The notes: generated by a model from the letters alone, not told the origin. 64,000 nucleotides of DNA from Vanessa cardui (GCF_905220365.1 NC_061153.1:82001-146000), one strand, 5' to 3'. Numbered from the stretch's first letter, positions 1-11,884 are shown. A program made the numbers and translations.

Positions 1-14
1 CTGATAAAATTAAA

Positions 15-1794
15 ATGACATGGAAAATTATTAATTGCGAAACTGGAAGAGTCAAAAATAACATCTCCGACATTAGTTTATCTATTGATAATAATTTATT
101 TTCCTCAGATCGGGATGTTGCAATTATTTTTGAAAAATTTTTTGCTGACATTCCTTTTTCGACTACTAGCTCATTAAATCCCTCTCCCACCGCTGCTGAA
201 TCATTATTAAAAAACAATGTAAAAGAATGTAATATAAGTTTTAAATTTAATACAGTAGGTGTAAAATGACATCATAAGTTCTTTCAGATCGCTAGATGTT
301 AAAAAAACTGCCGATCTATGGGGGTTCTCTGTTAAAGTAGTCAATTCAATAATTGATGTAATCGCACCCTACCTTGTCAATATATTCAATAATTGTGTTC
401 TTAGTGGCGTGTTTCCTGACCTCATGAAACATAGTAAAGTAATACCAATATTTAAGTCAGGTAGTACATCAGACCCCAATAATTATAGACCCATCTCTGT
501 ACTACCAACTCTTAGCAAGATCTTTGAAAAATTATTACTAAATCAAATGCTAGTACATTTTAACAAGAACAAGTTGCTACACAAGAAACAATTTGGATTT
601 ACAAGGGGTCGCTCGACAATTGACGCTGGTGTTGAGCTCATAAAAAATATCTACAGGGCCTGGGAAGAGTCACAGGATGCCTTGGGGATTTTTTGTGATT
701 TATCTAAGGCCTTTGATTGTGTGCAACACGAAACTTTGGTCAAGAAGCTACGACATTATGGAGTCAGGGACACTGCACTCAATCTTCTAATTTCGTATCT
801 GAGCAATCGGATTCAGAGGGTTGATGTAAATGGAAAGAGATCTCCCGGGGCTCAGGTTACTGTGGGGGTCCCTCAAGGATCAATTCTTGGTCCATTTCTC
901 TTCCTGGTTTATATAAATGACCTACCACATCTCTTAGGTGATAAACTCGAGATAGTATTGTTTGCTGACGATACTTCATTAATTTTTAAAATAAAAAGAC
1001 GTCTTTTAATGTATGACGATGTGAACAATGCTCTCTCGGAAATAGTACATTGGTTTAGTGTCAATAATTTAATGTTAAATAGTAAAAAGACAAAATGTAT
1101 TAAATTCACTACTCCCAATGTAAGATGTGTCAAAGCGAATGTACTTTTAAACGGGGAAGCATTAGATGTATTAGAGTCAACAGAGTTCCTTGGTATGACA
1201 ATTGACTCTAAGCTCCAATGGGGCCCCCATATAAGTAAATTGGCAAATAGACTCAGCTCTGCAGCCTATGCGGTAAAAAAGATTAGATTTTTGACAGATG
1301 TGGATACAGCTCGCCTTCTGTATTTTAGCTATTTCCACAGTATTATGTCGTATGGCATTCTACTCTGGGGTAATGCAGCTGACATTAATACTATTTTTGT
1401 ACTGCAGAAGAGGGCTATTCGTGCAATTTATAACCTGGGCCCAAAAGATTCGTTAAGATGTAAATTTAAAGAAATTAAAATACTGACTGTCGCTTCTCAA
1501 TTTGTTTTTGATAATGTTATGTATGTACGCAAAAATATAAATGATTTTCCCAAAAATTGTAACGTACATTCCATTAATACTAGGAACAAGAATAAACTTG
1601 TTACGCCTTGTACCCGATTACACAGGGTTAGTAACTCTTTTTTGGGGCAATGTATACGTTTTTACAACAGGATCCCAGAAAACGTTCAACAATATTCAAT
1701 TATAAAATTCAAAAGAATCGTTAAAGAGTGTTTGTGTGCTAAAGGATATTACAGCACTAATGACTTTCTAGTTGACTGCACACCTTGGGAATGA
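15..1794 (+). pseudogene. LINE B1 ORF2, reverse transcriptase region
   Basis: Reverse transcriptase that would copy the element RNA at a nicked target. After an RT-proximal linker the RT palm is clear: motif A DLSKAFDCV, motif B VPQGSILGPFLF, motif C FADDTS, then a long thumb/C-terminal region ending at 1794. All three catalytic aspartates are present. One single-base frameshift near 265 separates 15-269 from the rest; the B2 copy reads through this point in one frame. The endonuclease lies upstream of the window. Otherwise the frame is open for about 500 codons, so this copy is fairly young. Confidence 0.88.
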
Positions 1795-1878
1795 GATGAT
1801 CGCCTCCAGGCTGTTTCAAATAACAGGAATATGTTTATTATTGTAAATTATAAATTGACATTATAAAAAAAAAAAAAT

Positions 1879-2018
1879 ATCCCGCTGAGTTTCTTTCGCC
1901 GGTTCTTCTCAGGTCTGAGGTATTATATTCCGAACCGGTGGTAGATTATCGACAATCAATAAGAAAGTGTAAACACTTCTATTTTGAATAAAGGTTTTTG
2001 ACTTTGACTTTGACTTTG
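1879..2018 (+). other. LINE B1 3' UTR stem and TTTGAC tail
   Basis: After the stop codon comes a conserved block starting CCCGCTGAGTTTCTTTCG, in which CCGGTTC pairs with GAACCGG about 30 bases later. An inner TCTCAG/CTGAG pairing is also possible. The same block is seen in B2 (30521-30590, minus) and B3 (about 61356-61420). An AATAAA signal precedes the hexamer tail. The likely role is recognition of the RNA 3' end by the RT during target-primed reverse transcription; that is inference. Confidence 0.6.
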
Positions 2019-2693
2019 GACACATCCCAACAAAATATGATGTACATCATCTTCGTTATTACAATCCGAGCAATTTGGAGAATCCCTTTTTACCCATTAA
2101 ATATGCCAATTTATTTGTTGGTATATGTCCTGATCTTAGCCTGAATAATGTTACTGTCAGGTCTCTGTGGGCCTTCATTTCTTGAAACCAGGGGTAACGA
2201 AGAAGCACAGCTTGTATCGTTTTATACCATATGCCTTTAGTACGCGAGCGCTCATCGAAATATTCTTGCCACATTTCTCTGCATGTCTTTTTAATTGATT
2301 GTAAGTGATCAGTGTGTAATTCTAAACAGTCAAAAATAATTCCTTCTGTAGTAGCTAGTCTAGCTGCTCGATCCGCTTCTTCGTTACCCATGATGCCAAC
2401 GTGAGACGGGATCCATTGAAGAATAACAGACTTATTGGACCTACTTAACGTATTGATGGTATTGAGAATGTCATAGGCTATCGGAGAACCTCGAAAACTC
2501 GAGGGTAGCCGAGCCAGATGCATTAAAGCACTCTTAGAGTCAGTAAAGATCACAATACGTCGGCTTTCCAGAGATAATGAGTACAAAAGTGCCTCTGATA
2601 TAACTATTAACTCACAGTACATAATAGATACATTGGTTTCAATTTTGAATTTAAAAGCACTGTTTACTTGAAGATCGAACACTGCTGCACCTG
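2019..2693 (-). pseudogene. I-type LINE ORF2: RNase H domain and terminal zinc motif
   Basis: RNase H fold that removes RNA from the RNA/DNA hybrid. Visible motifs on the minus strand are the acidic helix CELIVISEALLYS, the aspartate strand IFTDSKSAL, and WIPSHVGIMGNEEAD with the last catalytic Asp. A cysteine/histidine motif (CSDCNNEDDVHHILLGC) follows at about 2075-2025, as expected at the C-terminus of I-type ORF2. The first acidic strand is in the frame that switches near 2690. LINE B1 truncates the end. Confidence 0.85.
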
Positions 2694-4861
2694 CGTCTAG
2701 CTTATTTTTAGAGCCATCTGTGTAAAGATGAACATATCGTACTTATTTATCAAATATTGGTTACATTTTCTTATTAATTCAGCTAGATTTGCTGATTTCT
2801 TAGGAATACTTAAACTGTCAATATTACATATTATATTTTTGGATAAATCAAAATTGCTTAGCCATGAATTTAAAGAATATGCACCGAGTATAGAACTAGA
2901 ATCAACAGGCAATAATTCAATCGTCCTCTGAACTACCACTAATAAAGGCAGCTTTTTATTTCTCCAATATTGATTATTTTCACACAAGTTTGACAGTTCA
3001 CTTAAAATGTTAATAGTAATATTGTTGTCGACAGACCTAGACTTGAGCCAGAATTTGCTCGCTAAATATCGTCTTCGAATGTATAGTGGCTGTAAACACA
3101 GCTCATTCTCCATGACATGGATTGGTGTGCTTTTGATAAATCCCCCTATAACCCTCATACACAGGTTATGTATCCTATCCAGTTTAACTAGTTGGCTATT
3201 TACATAATCATACAGAAAACTACAGTAATCTAATCTGCTACGAATGATTGAAATGTACAATCGTCTTAGATGAAGTGGATGAACTCCCCAATTAGATCCA
3301 GCCAGAATTTTAAATATATTTAAAAATTTAGAGCATTTTTCTTGGATATCGTTTATATGTTTCTTCCACTTCAATGATTTGTTTAACCACATGCCTAAAT
3401 ATTTAACATTATCTACTTGCTGAATTATGTGATTATTAAGGTCTATTGTAAATTGGTTTCTATTTCTACCTCTGCTAAATAAGCATAATTTTGTTTTATT
3501 TTCAGATAATTGCAAACCTAACTCATTAATTAAACTTTGAAAATTCATAAGAGCATTTTGAATATCAGATATTGAATCCGAAAGATTTTCTCTACTTACA
3601 TATATAACAAAATCGTCAGCGTATTGTGACACACATACATACATTAGTCAAACTTTTACAAATCTTTGAAGTAGCCGCATTGAACAATAATGGCGATAAA
3701 GGATCACCCTGTGCAATTCCAGTACCCGTGGTTCTCATTAAAACAGTATCATTATTAATTTGAATTGAAAGATGTCTCTCGTGTAAGAATTCCCACAAAT
3801 ATCTACATAAAAAACCTATCGAGTTTACTAAAATCCTACCCCAAAACTATCGAGAATTCTCAAAAGTACCACTACATTTATATTATTATAGGCATTGTCA
3901 ATGTCCACAAAACATCCTAAAGTATTAATACCCTTAGAAAACCCTACCTGAATACGAGAAACTAATCTTGCTAGATTGTCAGCACAAGATCGAGTCCTTA
4001 TGAAACCTGTTGTTTCATGTGAAAAACAAGAATTCTTTTCTAAAAACCATTCTAGACTACGATTGATAATTGTGTGTAAAATTTTACATGGACATGATAA
4101 TAAGGCAATAGATCTTACGCCCGAAACCGAGCCGGTGTCCCGACCAGGTTTAGGGATAGGAATGATATTGACGGTTTTCCATTATTTTGGGACAAAGCTA
4201 CATCGTAAAAACTTATTATATAATAAGACTAATATCTCTTTACCTGATTGTGGGAGGTGTCTAATCATGGAGTATGAAATATTATCCTTACTAGGGGCTG
4301 TATCGGTTTGTTTAATACAATTGTTTAGTTCTTGAGCAGATATGGGTTGGGCTAACTGTTCATTATTAGATATAAATAAAGGTAAAGACGGTGTCACATA
4401 ATCTGGTGCTAGAGATCGCAGCAAAGCTTCTGCTTGATTTTGATCAACAGCATTCCTTGGTGTTTTATTGCCTTTAAACCATTTTAATCGAGCATACATG
4501 TCCGATGCAGAAACTGTGCTATCTATGGTGTCTCAAAACCGCATATACGACGTGTGTCTGTTATTGCGTATAATTCTCTGAGCAGTTCTATTTTTATTTT
4601 GCACATTGTCTAAATTGTACGGTATCGGATTTTTCCTAAACGACGCTAAGGCAAGGCGTCGTTGAGCAACAACACGTGATAAATTTTGTTCCCAGTAATG
4701 TTTAGGTTTAAACTTCTGTTGTCGTAAAGGGCTATTACAAACTTTAACTGTGGGTATACTTTCATCTGCCGCCAAGTTTATGATATCAATGAAATAATCA
4801 TATGCCATTTGGCAATCCGAAGGTAGTTCAAAATTTTTTACTATTTCTTCAACAATTTGAG
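2694..4861 (-). pseudogene. I-type LINE ORF2: RT linker and reverse transcriptase
   Basis: The minus strand encodes a basic linker (about 4861-4533), the RT fingers (4499-4182), a palm segment around FVDIDNAYNNI near 3925, motif B AQGDPLSPLLFN near 3705, motif C YADDFVIYV near 3620, and a long thumb to 2697. The motif A core is present but sits in a frame different from its neighbours. At least four frame changes or stops (about 4530, 4180, 3800, 3645) make it dead. This decay is older than that of the LINEs inserted into it. Confidence 0.85.
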
Positions 4862-4882
4862 TAAATTTCTTCTCTCTACCAC

Positions 4883-5746
4883 ATGTATGCAGACGATGTC
4901 CAAATTTACACCCAGTCGACTGTGGAGAATCTTCCGTTGGCAATCACAAGGATGAATAAAGACCTCAATATCATTCTTGAATGGAGTAAAACTTTCGGTC
5001 TTAATGTCAACCCTAGTAAATCTCAAGCCATAATTATTGGCAGCCGGAAACAATTATCCAAAATCGACTGGTCTTCCTTGCCTCTGATAATGTTTGACAA
5101 TACTGTCATTCCTTATTGCGATTCTGTCAAAAACCTTGGAGTTTTCGTTGATAATTCTCTTAGCTGGACTCGCCATGTGAATCAAATCAGCAGGAAGGTG
5201 TTCGTCGCGCTGAGTTCTTTGCGTCGTCTTCGAAATTTTCTTCCCATTCCTACCAAAATTATGCTTGCACAAACTCTACTCTTTCCTATTTTGGATTATG
5301 CTGATACAAGCTTTGTGGACTTAACTGAAGACCAGTTAAATAAACTTGAGAGACTTCAAAATACCTTTATTCGGTTTATATTTGGATTGCGAAAATTCGA
5401 CCACGTATCACAATTTCGTTCCCGTCTCAATTGGCTACCCATCAGACTTCGCCGGAATATGCATGTCCTGTCTATACTTTACTGTGTGTTGTTTCACCCT
5501 GTTACTCCCCCTTACCTGAAGGAAAAATTTATATTTTTAGGAAAACCCGGAGAACACCCTCGTTCTACGAAGAGACTGATTTTAAGGGTGCCCGAACATA
5601 AGTCTATTTTTTATAAAAAATCGTTTACAATTCAGGCTATTACGCTCTGGAACAACCTTCCTTTAAATATTCGGGAGGCCAAAACCTTATTTATTTTTAA
5701 AAAACTTTTAAAAAATCACTTTCTGACTCAAGTTCCTTTACGATAA
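4883..5746 (+). pseudogene. LINE F ORF2 C-terminal RT fragment
   Basis: Open frame of 287 codons starting at the RT motif C (MYADDVQIY) and running through the thumb. It includes GLRKFDHVSQFRSRLNWLP, which is shared with LINEs G and D (GLRKYDHVS, GLRKFDHVSQFRSELGWLP). The endonuclease and RT motifs A and B are missing through 5' truncation, so the fragment cannot act. There are no internal stops, which suggests a fairly recent insertion. Confidence 0.88.
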
Positions 5747-6160
5747 TGATTTCTTTTTTCTGTTTTTTATTTTGTTAATTTATTTATTTTTTCGTTATGT
5801 TTGAAGACATCGTTTATATTCTTACTCATTGTATTTAGATTTATATATATATATATATATTTATTTTATATGTATTGACAATATTATTTATTAATGGATA
5901 TATAATTTGTGTATTCTATATTTATATTTATTTCATAGTTTTATTAACAGATTCATATTATTTTATTTATTAGTAGAGCACCACCCACCTTATATTCTAT
6001 GACCTATCCTACACCTGTTGGTTGCCTGGAAGAGATCGCTATGTAGCGATAAGGTCGCCAAAATTGTACGCCTGTCATATCTAGGCCATATCTTTGTCAT
6101 TTGTATTTTTTTATTTCACTGTGTGGTGTACAATAAAGAATAAACTAAACTAAACTAAAC
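5747..6160 (+). other. LINE F 3' UTR with hairpin (6020-6059) and TAAAC tail
   Basis: AT-rich 3' UTR including a short (TA)n run at 5842-5859. A strongly paired hairpin lies at 6035-6050: ATCGCTA, loop TG, TAGCGAT. It is framed by GGTTGCCTGGAAGAG on the left and AAGGTCGCC on the right. The same frame with a different but still complementary stem occurs in LINEs G, D and K. The tail follows AATAAAGAATAAAC. The hairpin is a likely RT recognition element. Confidence 0.75.
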
Positions 6161-6168
6161 TAAATTTC

Positions 6169-6895
6169 GACCAATTTGCTGCTCTAAAATTCCTCTTCGG
6201 TTGTACGTTTTGCGGTATATTTATTTCTGTTCTAATTTTTAAAACCAAATGGTCGCTTCCTAAATTCTCGTTCATAACTTGCCATTTTAATTTCAGTGCC
6301 AGATCCAGCGATGCTAAAGTTATATCCGGAGCTGTTCTATGAACCACACCATTGACAAATTTAACACGTGTTGGAGTGCCATCATTAAGAGTGACGTAGT
6401 TGTTATCAATTATGGAGTCAAATATTTGCGTGCCTCTCAGATCAGTCTTGGTTGACCAGTTTGTGTGGTGTCCGTTGAAATCTCCTGCTATGAGAGTTAT
6501 TTCTTGTTTTAATCCGAAGATTTGATCCCAATCATTCTAACTCGTGCGCACCGAGGACGGACAGTATATGGCGATGATATTTTCCAAATGTTCACAGTTT
6601 GATAATTTTACATGAAGAATCTGAAATCTGAAATCACATTGCATCGACTTGCTTTAAGAGACCAGTGAGTTAATATTGCCACGCCACCGTAACCATCATC
6701 ACGATCCTCTCTGTAGATGTTGTAACCACTTATTCGGAAATTACTCTCGAGATCAAACCAAGTCTCATTGATAATTGCAATGTGAACTTTTTCTTGGCTG
6801 AGTAAGGCTTCAAATTCAATCACTTTAGGCCGGAGGCTTTGAGAATTCCACTGTAAAATATTGATCGTTACGTTTCTGTCAGAACTTTGATCCAT
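6169..6895 (-). pseudogene. I-type LINE ORF2: APE-type endonuclease domain
   Basis: Target-nicking endonuclease of the I-type LINE. From 6895 downward on the minus strand the frame opens ILQWNSQSLRPKVIEFEAL, then INETWF (metal-binding Glu), GGVAIL, AGDFNGHHTNW with the catalytic Asp/Asn near 6490, and GSDHLVLKI near 6265. It ends at the LINE F junction. Stops near 6540 and a frame change near 6610 break it. The motif order matches the APE endonucleases of non-LTR elements. Confidence 0.85.
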
Positions 6896-9396
6896 TGTTT
6901 GATATTGTAATATGTAGTTACTTTCCTCACTGCCCGCTGCAAGTAGAGTCCGAAAATTACTTTTTTGATTTAATCTCTAAATTACTTTTGGATAAACCTA
7001 ACGATATTTATTTAATCCTGGGCGATTTTAATGTAAGCAATGGGCAATGGATACAGGTAGAAGATTATATGGAGTTGTCCGATTCTCTCGGAGACTCATT
7101 AGTAACAACATTACACAATTTTCTGTCTTTTTCAAATTTAAAGCAGTATAATGTCACTCGGAACTGTACTGATCGTTTATTAGACTTAGTTTTTTGTAAT
7201 CGAAATTGTAATGTTTCTAAATGTCCATTTCCCCTACTCGATGAAGACAAATTCCACCCGGCTCTAGAAATAACTTCATTGAAAGTACATACCAAATTAA
7301 TGCGTTACTCTCCCCATTCAATCCGTCTTTTTCATAAAGCCAATAATGAGGCAATTAACAAGTCTCTTAATGAAATTGATTGGGAATTTCGTTTTTCAAA
7401 TCTTGATATTGAAACTGCTACAGCTACTTTTTATAATATTGTTTATAGTATTATCGATCAACATATACCATCCAGAATAATCAATGTCTCACATAAATAT
7501 CCTGTTTGGTACACCAAACCTTTAATAAAAATAATTAATGAAAAATTAAAATATCATAGAAAATGGAAAATTTATTCTAGATTTAAGGATTATGACACAT
7601 TTTTGCTTCTGAGAGATAGACAGAGAGTTGTTGAAATAGACTGTTATAATGCTTACATTGATCGCGCAGAATGTGAAATTAGGCGTAACAGCAAATATTT
7701 CTGGTCCTTCTTAAAATCAAAAAAGGAAGGTCCTAACGATTTACCAAATATTATGACTCTTGGAGACACATCGTCATCTGATGGCGGGGAGATAAGCAAC
7801 ATGTTTAATAGTTATTTTCAATCTGTGTTTGAACCGGATGGTAGTTCAGTTTCATTGGCGCCGAAGAGTCGATCTTTCGTGGATCTACACTCTATTGAAC
7901 TCTCAATACCAATTGTCAAGAATTATCTTAAAAACCTCGATACACGTAAGGGTACCGGCCCTGATGCTTTACCTCCCTGTTTTCTTAAACAATTTCGCAA
8001 TGCATTAGCGTTACCGATATTTTTATTATTTAACATGTCTCTCCATACCGGATGTTTACCAACTTTATGGAAAAAATCTTACATTGTACCTATTTTAAAA
8101 TCCGGTAACAAACATGATATAAAAAATTATAGGCCCATATCCAAACTTTGCTGCATTGCGAAGTTGTTTGAGAAAATAATTTACGACACAATATTCCCCA
8201 TTATACGTCCCTACTTAATAAATCAGCAACATGGTTTCATCAATAAAAGGTCGACGGAAACAAACTTATGTGAATTTTTGCACCGGGTTTCTAATTCCAT
8301 GGATCAAGGACATCAGGTGGATGTCGTGTATACCGATTACTGTAAAGCCTTCGATAAAGTGTCTCACAATATACTTATTTACAAACTTGAAGGTTTCGGT
8401 ATACACGGCGACCTGCTCAGATGGTTGGATTCATATCTTCGCAACCGTAGTCAGGCTGTCTCTATTAGGGGTTATCTGTCATCTTTTATACCGATAAGTT
8501 CAGGTGTTCCTCAGGGCTCTCACCTCGGTCCTTTACTGTTCAATATATTTATAAATGACATAAATAATGTATTTGTGTCTTCAGATTTTCTTCTATATGC
8601 TGATGACACAAAAATTTTCAAATCTATTAAATCTTTAGATGATTGTCACGATCTACAATCTGACTTAAATAGGTTAGAGACATACTGCAAATTAAATTCT
8701 CTTCACCTTAACATAAACAAATGTGCTATAATTTCTTTTTCTCGTAAGCGTAAAACTTTGCTTTATAAATATACTATCAATAATAACGACATATCAAGGG
8801 AGACCGAGGTGAGAGACTTAGGCGTGACTCTGGATAGCAAGCTTTCTTTTGGTTCTCATATTAGAAGTATTTCATCAAAAGCCTATCGCATGCTAGGATT
8901 TATAATGAGAACAGGATCTGAATTTAAAAATACTTCTACTATTAACCTGCTTTATAACGCTTACGTCCGTTCTATACTCGAGTATGCATCTACGGTATGG
9001 AATCCTCACTACAATATTCATATAAATGAAATTGAGAAGATCCAAAACAAATTTTTAAAATATTTGTCTTTTAAATCTAGCGATTGTACCCATGAACCTT
9101 TATTATCTCTCTCAAAACGCCGATCTATGAGAGACCAAGTTTTCTTATATAAAATTATTAATAATATTATTGATTCCCCTTTTCTACTAAGCAAGCTGTC
9201 TCTGAACTGCCCACGATCCAACGCCCGTCAACCGCTATGTTTTTATACTCCCACTTGTCACTCATCACATAATGCTAACTGTTTTCTAATCAGAGCTTGT
9301 CGCGAATATAATAAGCATTTTGGGAACATTGATATATTTCATTTATCTTTAATCAAATTTAAAGATAAAATTTGTAACCTTCTTAAATTAACTTAA
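6895..9396 (+). CDS. LINE E ORF2: partial endonuclease plus complete reverse transcriptase
   Basis: An 833-codon open frame, one of the longest intact frames in the window. It opens inside the endonuclease (LILGDFNVSNGQW with catalytic residues near codon 45; KFHPALEI near codon 120). The RT has motif A YTDYCKAFDKV near codon 480, motif B SGVPQGSHLGPLLFN near 540, motif C YADDTKIF near 565, and the C-terminal thumb. The nominal start is only the first ATG after truncation and is not a natural start. All RT catalytic residues are present, but without the N-terminal endonuclease half the copy should be immobile. Confidence 0.85.
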   Translation: MFDIVICSYFPHCPLQVESENYFFDLISKLLLDKPNDIYLILGDFNVSNGQWIQVEDYMELSDSLGDSLVTTLHNFLSFSNLKQYNVTRNCTDRLLDLVFCNRNCNVSKCPFPLLDEDKFHPALEITSLKVHTKLMRYSPHSIRLFHKANNEAINKSLNEIDWEFRFSNLDIETATATFYNIVYSIIDQHIPSRIINVSHKYPVWYTKPLIKIINEKLKYHRKWKIYSRFKDYDTFLLLRDRQRVVEIDCYNAYIDRAECEIRRNSKYFWSFLKSKKEGPNDLPNIMTLGDTSSSDGGEISNMFNSYFQSVFEPDGSSVSLAPKSRSFVDLHSIELSIPIVKNYLKNLDTRKGTGPDALPPCFLKQFRNALALPIFLLFNMSLHTGCLPTLWKKSYIVPILKSGNKHDIKNYRPISKLCCIAKLFEKIIYDTIFPIIRPYLINQQHGFINKRSTETNLCEFLHRVSNSMDQGHQVDVVYTDYCKAFDKVSHNILIYKLEGFGIHGDLLRWLDSYLRNRSQAVSIRGYLSSFIPISSGVPQGSHLGPLLFNIFINDINNVFVSSDFLLYADDTKIFKSIKSLDDCHDLQSDLNRLETYCKLNSLHLNINKCAIISFSRKRKTLLYKYTINNNDISRETEVRDLGVTLDSKLSFGSHIRSISSKAYRMLGFIMRTGSEFKNTSTINLLYNAYVRSILEYASTVWNPHYNIHINEIEKIQNKFLKYLSFKSSDCTHEPLLSLSKRRSMRDQVFLYKIINNIIDSPFLLSKLSLNCPRSNARQPLCFYTPTCHSSHNANCFLIRACREYNKHFGNIDIFHLSLIKFKDKICNLLKLT

Positions 9397-9594
9397 TTAT
9401 ATACTTTTAATATTGTCAAATAATTTTTTATTTTTCTTATTGTGTTAAAATATTTGAGTGCATTATATGCTTTATCAATCGGTGGAAACTTCGCTGGATA
9501 ATGTGATATCTAAACTGTATTATGTAATTTTATTATATGTTATATCTGTTTGTTTCCCAAATATTAAATAAATAAATAAAATAAATAAATATTA
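6896..9594 (+). mobile_element. LINE E: 5'-truncated CR1-group element
   Basis: A plus-strand LINE beginning inside its endonuclease and ending with an AAAT-type tail at about 9566-9594. It lies exactly between ORF1 and the endonuclease of the minus-strand I-type LINE. It is related to LINE E2 (15475-21440, minus), with which it shares RT sequence and 3' UTR blocks such as GTGGAAACTT and TTTCCC before the tail. I could not fix an unambiguous TSD. Confidence 0.85.
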
Positions 9595-10605
9595 TTAACA
9601 AAAGGCACATCTGATATGTATTGCATTGTAAAAGATATAACCCAATCGAAAACCATGAAAACGCATCTTTTGATTTTTTCCTGTAATGATATGCCTTTAT
9701 TAATTATTTGGTATTTTATTTTACTAAACAACCCCCTGTATCTTGACCTTCGTCCTTCATATTCTTCTTCTCGCCCATCTTCTTCATCTTTACTTTCATC
9801 ACTATCCGTTATTTTAATACTTTCTGCAGAGTTGTAATCTTGGTTTTGATTTTCGTTTCCATTTTTCTTGTTCTTTCTTTTTTTATTGTTCGAATTATTC
9901 CTGCGGTCCTTAACGGTATTTACAATACTAGCATATGTTTCAGTTTTATCAGCGATTGGACTTACAACAGTATCACTATTATTGGTTTTTTGTTTGTTAC
10001 TTACCAAGCCTTCTCGGGAAATATTTGTAGAAGCATATTCAATAACAGGGGTCTCTGGGGGAACATATAATGTTAAGGTCCGCTTATACGTACAGTTGAA
10101 CTCTGCCATCAGATCCCTTATCGTCTTCTCTTTCACATAAATGGGACAAGTCCTCGATAGTGACATATGCTTTCCGGAGCAGTTATTACATTTATAAGTT
10201 AATGTGTCGCAGTTAGGGTGGTTTTTGCTACACTTTGGACATATCACCTTATTGGATGGACGTAGTTTAATTGTATGTCCAAATTGAACATTGCGTTACC
10301 GGGAATTTACACAGGGTGATCTCAGTTCTTGCAACAAATATGTATATGTATGACTGTAACGATGCCCCCTTGAAACATACTCGTACCGCCTCTGATGGTT
10401 CCCATCGCCCATCAACACTGTTTCGTCGTTTTAGCCTCTTCACTCCTATTATCTGAGTTTCGCTATTAAGCCCCTCCATTATTTCTTCTTCGGTTAAGTC
10501 TTTGTCAATATTTTTAATCATTCCACAGGATTGAATTGTATCTATAGTTCTTTTACACTTATATCCCTCCTTTTCAATCGACTTCCAAAAGGAGGAGGTT
10601 ATCAA
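9595..10605 (-). pseudogene. I-type LINE ORF1: gag-like protein with CCHC knuckles
   Basis: RNA-binding ORF1 product. The minus strand shows an RRM-like region (10605-10320, with SEAVRVCFKGASL) and then cysteine knuckles ICPKCSKNHPNCDTLTYKC and CNNCSGKHMSLSRTCP near 10235-10165. A hydrophilic, Lys/Asn- and Asp/Glu-rich tail ends near 9595. Cysteine spacing and order match gag-like ORF1 of I-type LINEs. A frameshift near 10265 and junction debris from LINE E break it. Its start has been replaced by repeat R1. Confidence 0.75.
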
Positions 10606-11868
10606 TTCGTCTGTATTTTTTTTTTTATGTTTGTTACCTCATAACTTTTCACTGGGTGGACCGATTTTGATATTTTTTTTTTGTTTGAAAGGTAGTGCTT
10701 CCCGTGGGGTCCCATTTTTTTTTTATTTTTTTCCGATGATGGTATCCATATGAAAACGACATAAGTCTTAAATTTGCATTATGTATATGCGCGACAAATA
10801 GGTGAATAACTGAAAATCACGTTAACCAATTTTGATAATTCTTTTTTTATTATAAAATATATACTTCAAGGGTAATTTGGTGAAAGTTTGGTAAGGTTCT
10901 GAGCACAGGATACATGACAAAGTAACGGAACGGAAGGGAACGGAACAATTCTGAGGAGCACGTTATCGATACTCAGTAGAATCTTTTTTTTATAGGTTAT
11001 TTGGATATTTGAGTCACCTTCCGTAATGTGGTTATGTTTATGTAATTATCATAGTCGAATATTATAATGAACTAGCTAACCACCCCGGCTTCGCACGGGT
11101 GCAATACTGATACTAAATATCACATCGCAAACTTCTAAAATTATCAGTGTTTCTTTACTATATTGTTCATGTATTATATACACAAACCTTCCCCTTGAAT
11201 CACTCTATCTTTTAAAAAAAACCGCATCAAAATCCGTTGCGTAGATTTAAAGATATAGGGACAGAGAAAGCGACTTTGTTTTATACTATGTAGTGATGGA
11301 ACTCCTATACGGCTCGCAGTTAGGGTGCGATATGGGGCAGAATTTCTTACTATCTTTAATCAAATTTTGTGTATGTGATGTGATGTCATATGATGTACGA
11401 AATATAGTTGGTCTTTTTCAAAGTTTTTTTGCTGAGTTCGATTACAGCTCTTTCGAGGGATCTTTGTAGTCTACGCCGCGTGACGTATTAAATCCGCATT
11501 TTCGAAAGACTATTTTTGCTTTATTCGCAAGTTTCCTTTGAAATTGTCCTCGAAGTATTTTCTGACTCATATAAACGGAACGCTTAATCTATCCATATTA
11601 AAAAAAATTGGTTAGTCAACATCAGCTTCACTTAAAATCAAAAAATAAATAAAAATTTTAACAAAAAGAAAAACCGACTTCAAACAAAACACTATTTTAA
11701 AACGAAAAATTGCACGAAAAAGTAATAAAAATAATTGCGTATTCAACATATTTTTTAGAGTCTTCCTAAGTTATATGAAATGAAAAATATTAGACTACTT
11801 AAAAGTCGATTAACGATTATATCATGTAGTTATAATTATTGTTATATTTGGAGTCGGTGTCTTGTGAT
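10573..11868 (+). repeat. R1: unclassified 1.3 kb interspersed repeat, copy 1
   Basis: Starts near TCAATCGACTTCCAAAAGG and ends in GGAGTCGGTGTC. A second copy lies in reverse orientation at 50936-52278, with the same internal order of blocks: GGGTGGACCGATTTTGAT, the CCCCGGCTTCGCACGGGTGC block (11080-11110), TATACTATGTAGTGAT near 11290, GACGTATTAAATCCGC, and AAAAACCGACTTCAAACAAA at 11669. No coding capacity is seen. The blocks resemble non-coding repeats common in lepidopteran genomes. Class (Helitron-like, MITE or fold-back) is undetermined. Confidence 0.7.
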
Positions 11869-11884
11869 TCTATTAAGAAACAAG

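Larger units (their letters stand above)
1..2018 (+). mobile_element. LINE B1: CR1/Jockey-group non-LTR retrotransposon, 5' part outside window
   Basis: Non-LTR retrotransposon fragment carrying the end of ORF2, a 3' UTR and a simple-repeat tail of TTTGAC units at about 1994-2018. It interrupts the RNase H/zinc-knuckle end of the minus-strand I-type LINE that starts at 2019, so it is the younger insertion. Two relatives lie in this window at 30446-32306 (minus) and 60162-61489 (plus). The left boundary lies before base 1, so no TSD can be scored. Clade placement within the CR1/Jockey group is inferred from RT motifs only. Confidence 0.9.
4870..6160 (+). mobile_element. LINE F: 5'-truncated CR1/Jockey-group element with 8-bp TSD
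   Basis: The insertion is flanked by TAAATTTC at 4862-4869 and again at 6161-6168. On the minus strand the I-type LINE reads from the endonuclease C-terminus (ending just right of 6168) into the RT linker (starting just left of 4870), which confirms the precise junctions. The element begins inside the RT catalytic region and ends in a TAAAC pentamer tail (6141-6160) after an AATAAA signal. Relatives in the window are G, D and K, judged by RT sequence and a shared 3' hairpin. Confidence 0.9.
2019..10607 (-). mobile_element. I-type LINE (with RNase H), scaffold split by three plus-strand LINEs
   Basis: Read on the minus strand, the pieces fall in LINE order: ORF1 with CCHC knuckles (10605-9595), APE endonuclease (6895-6169), RT linker and RT (4861-2694), RNase H and terminal zinc motif (2693-2019). 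LINE E lies between ORF1 and endonuclease, LINE F between endonuclease and RT, and LINE B1 cuts the 3' end. Endonuclease, RT and RNase H in one ORF2 is typical of the I group (I, LOA and relatives). The 5' end runs into repeat R1 near 10573. Confidence 0.85.

Noticed and set aside
1..1794. Retron, group II intron or diversity-generating RT
   Set aside because: APE endonuclease, thumb and 3' tail context show eukaryotic non-LTR retrotransposons; nothing bacterial is present.
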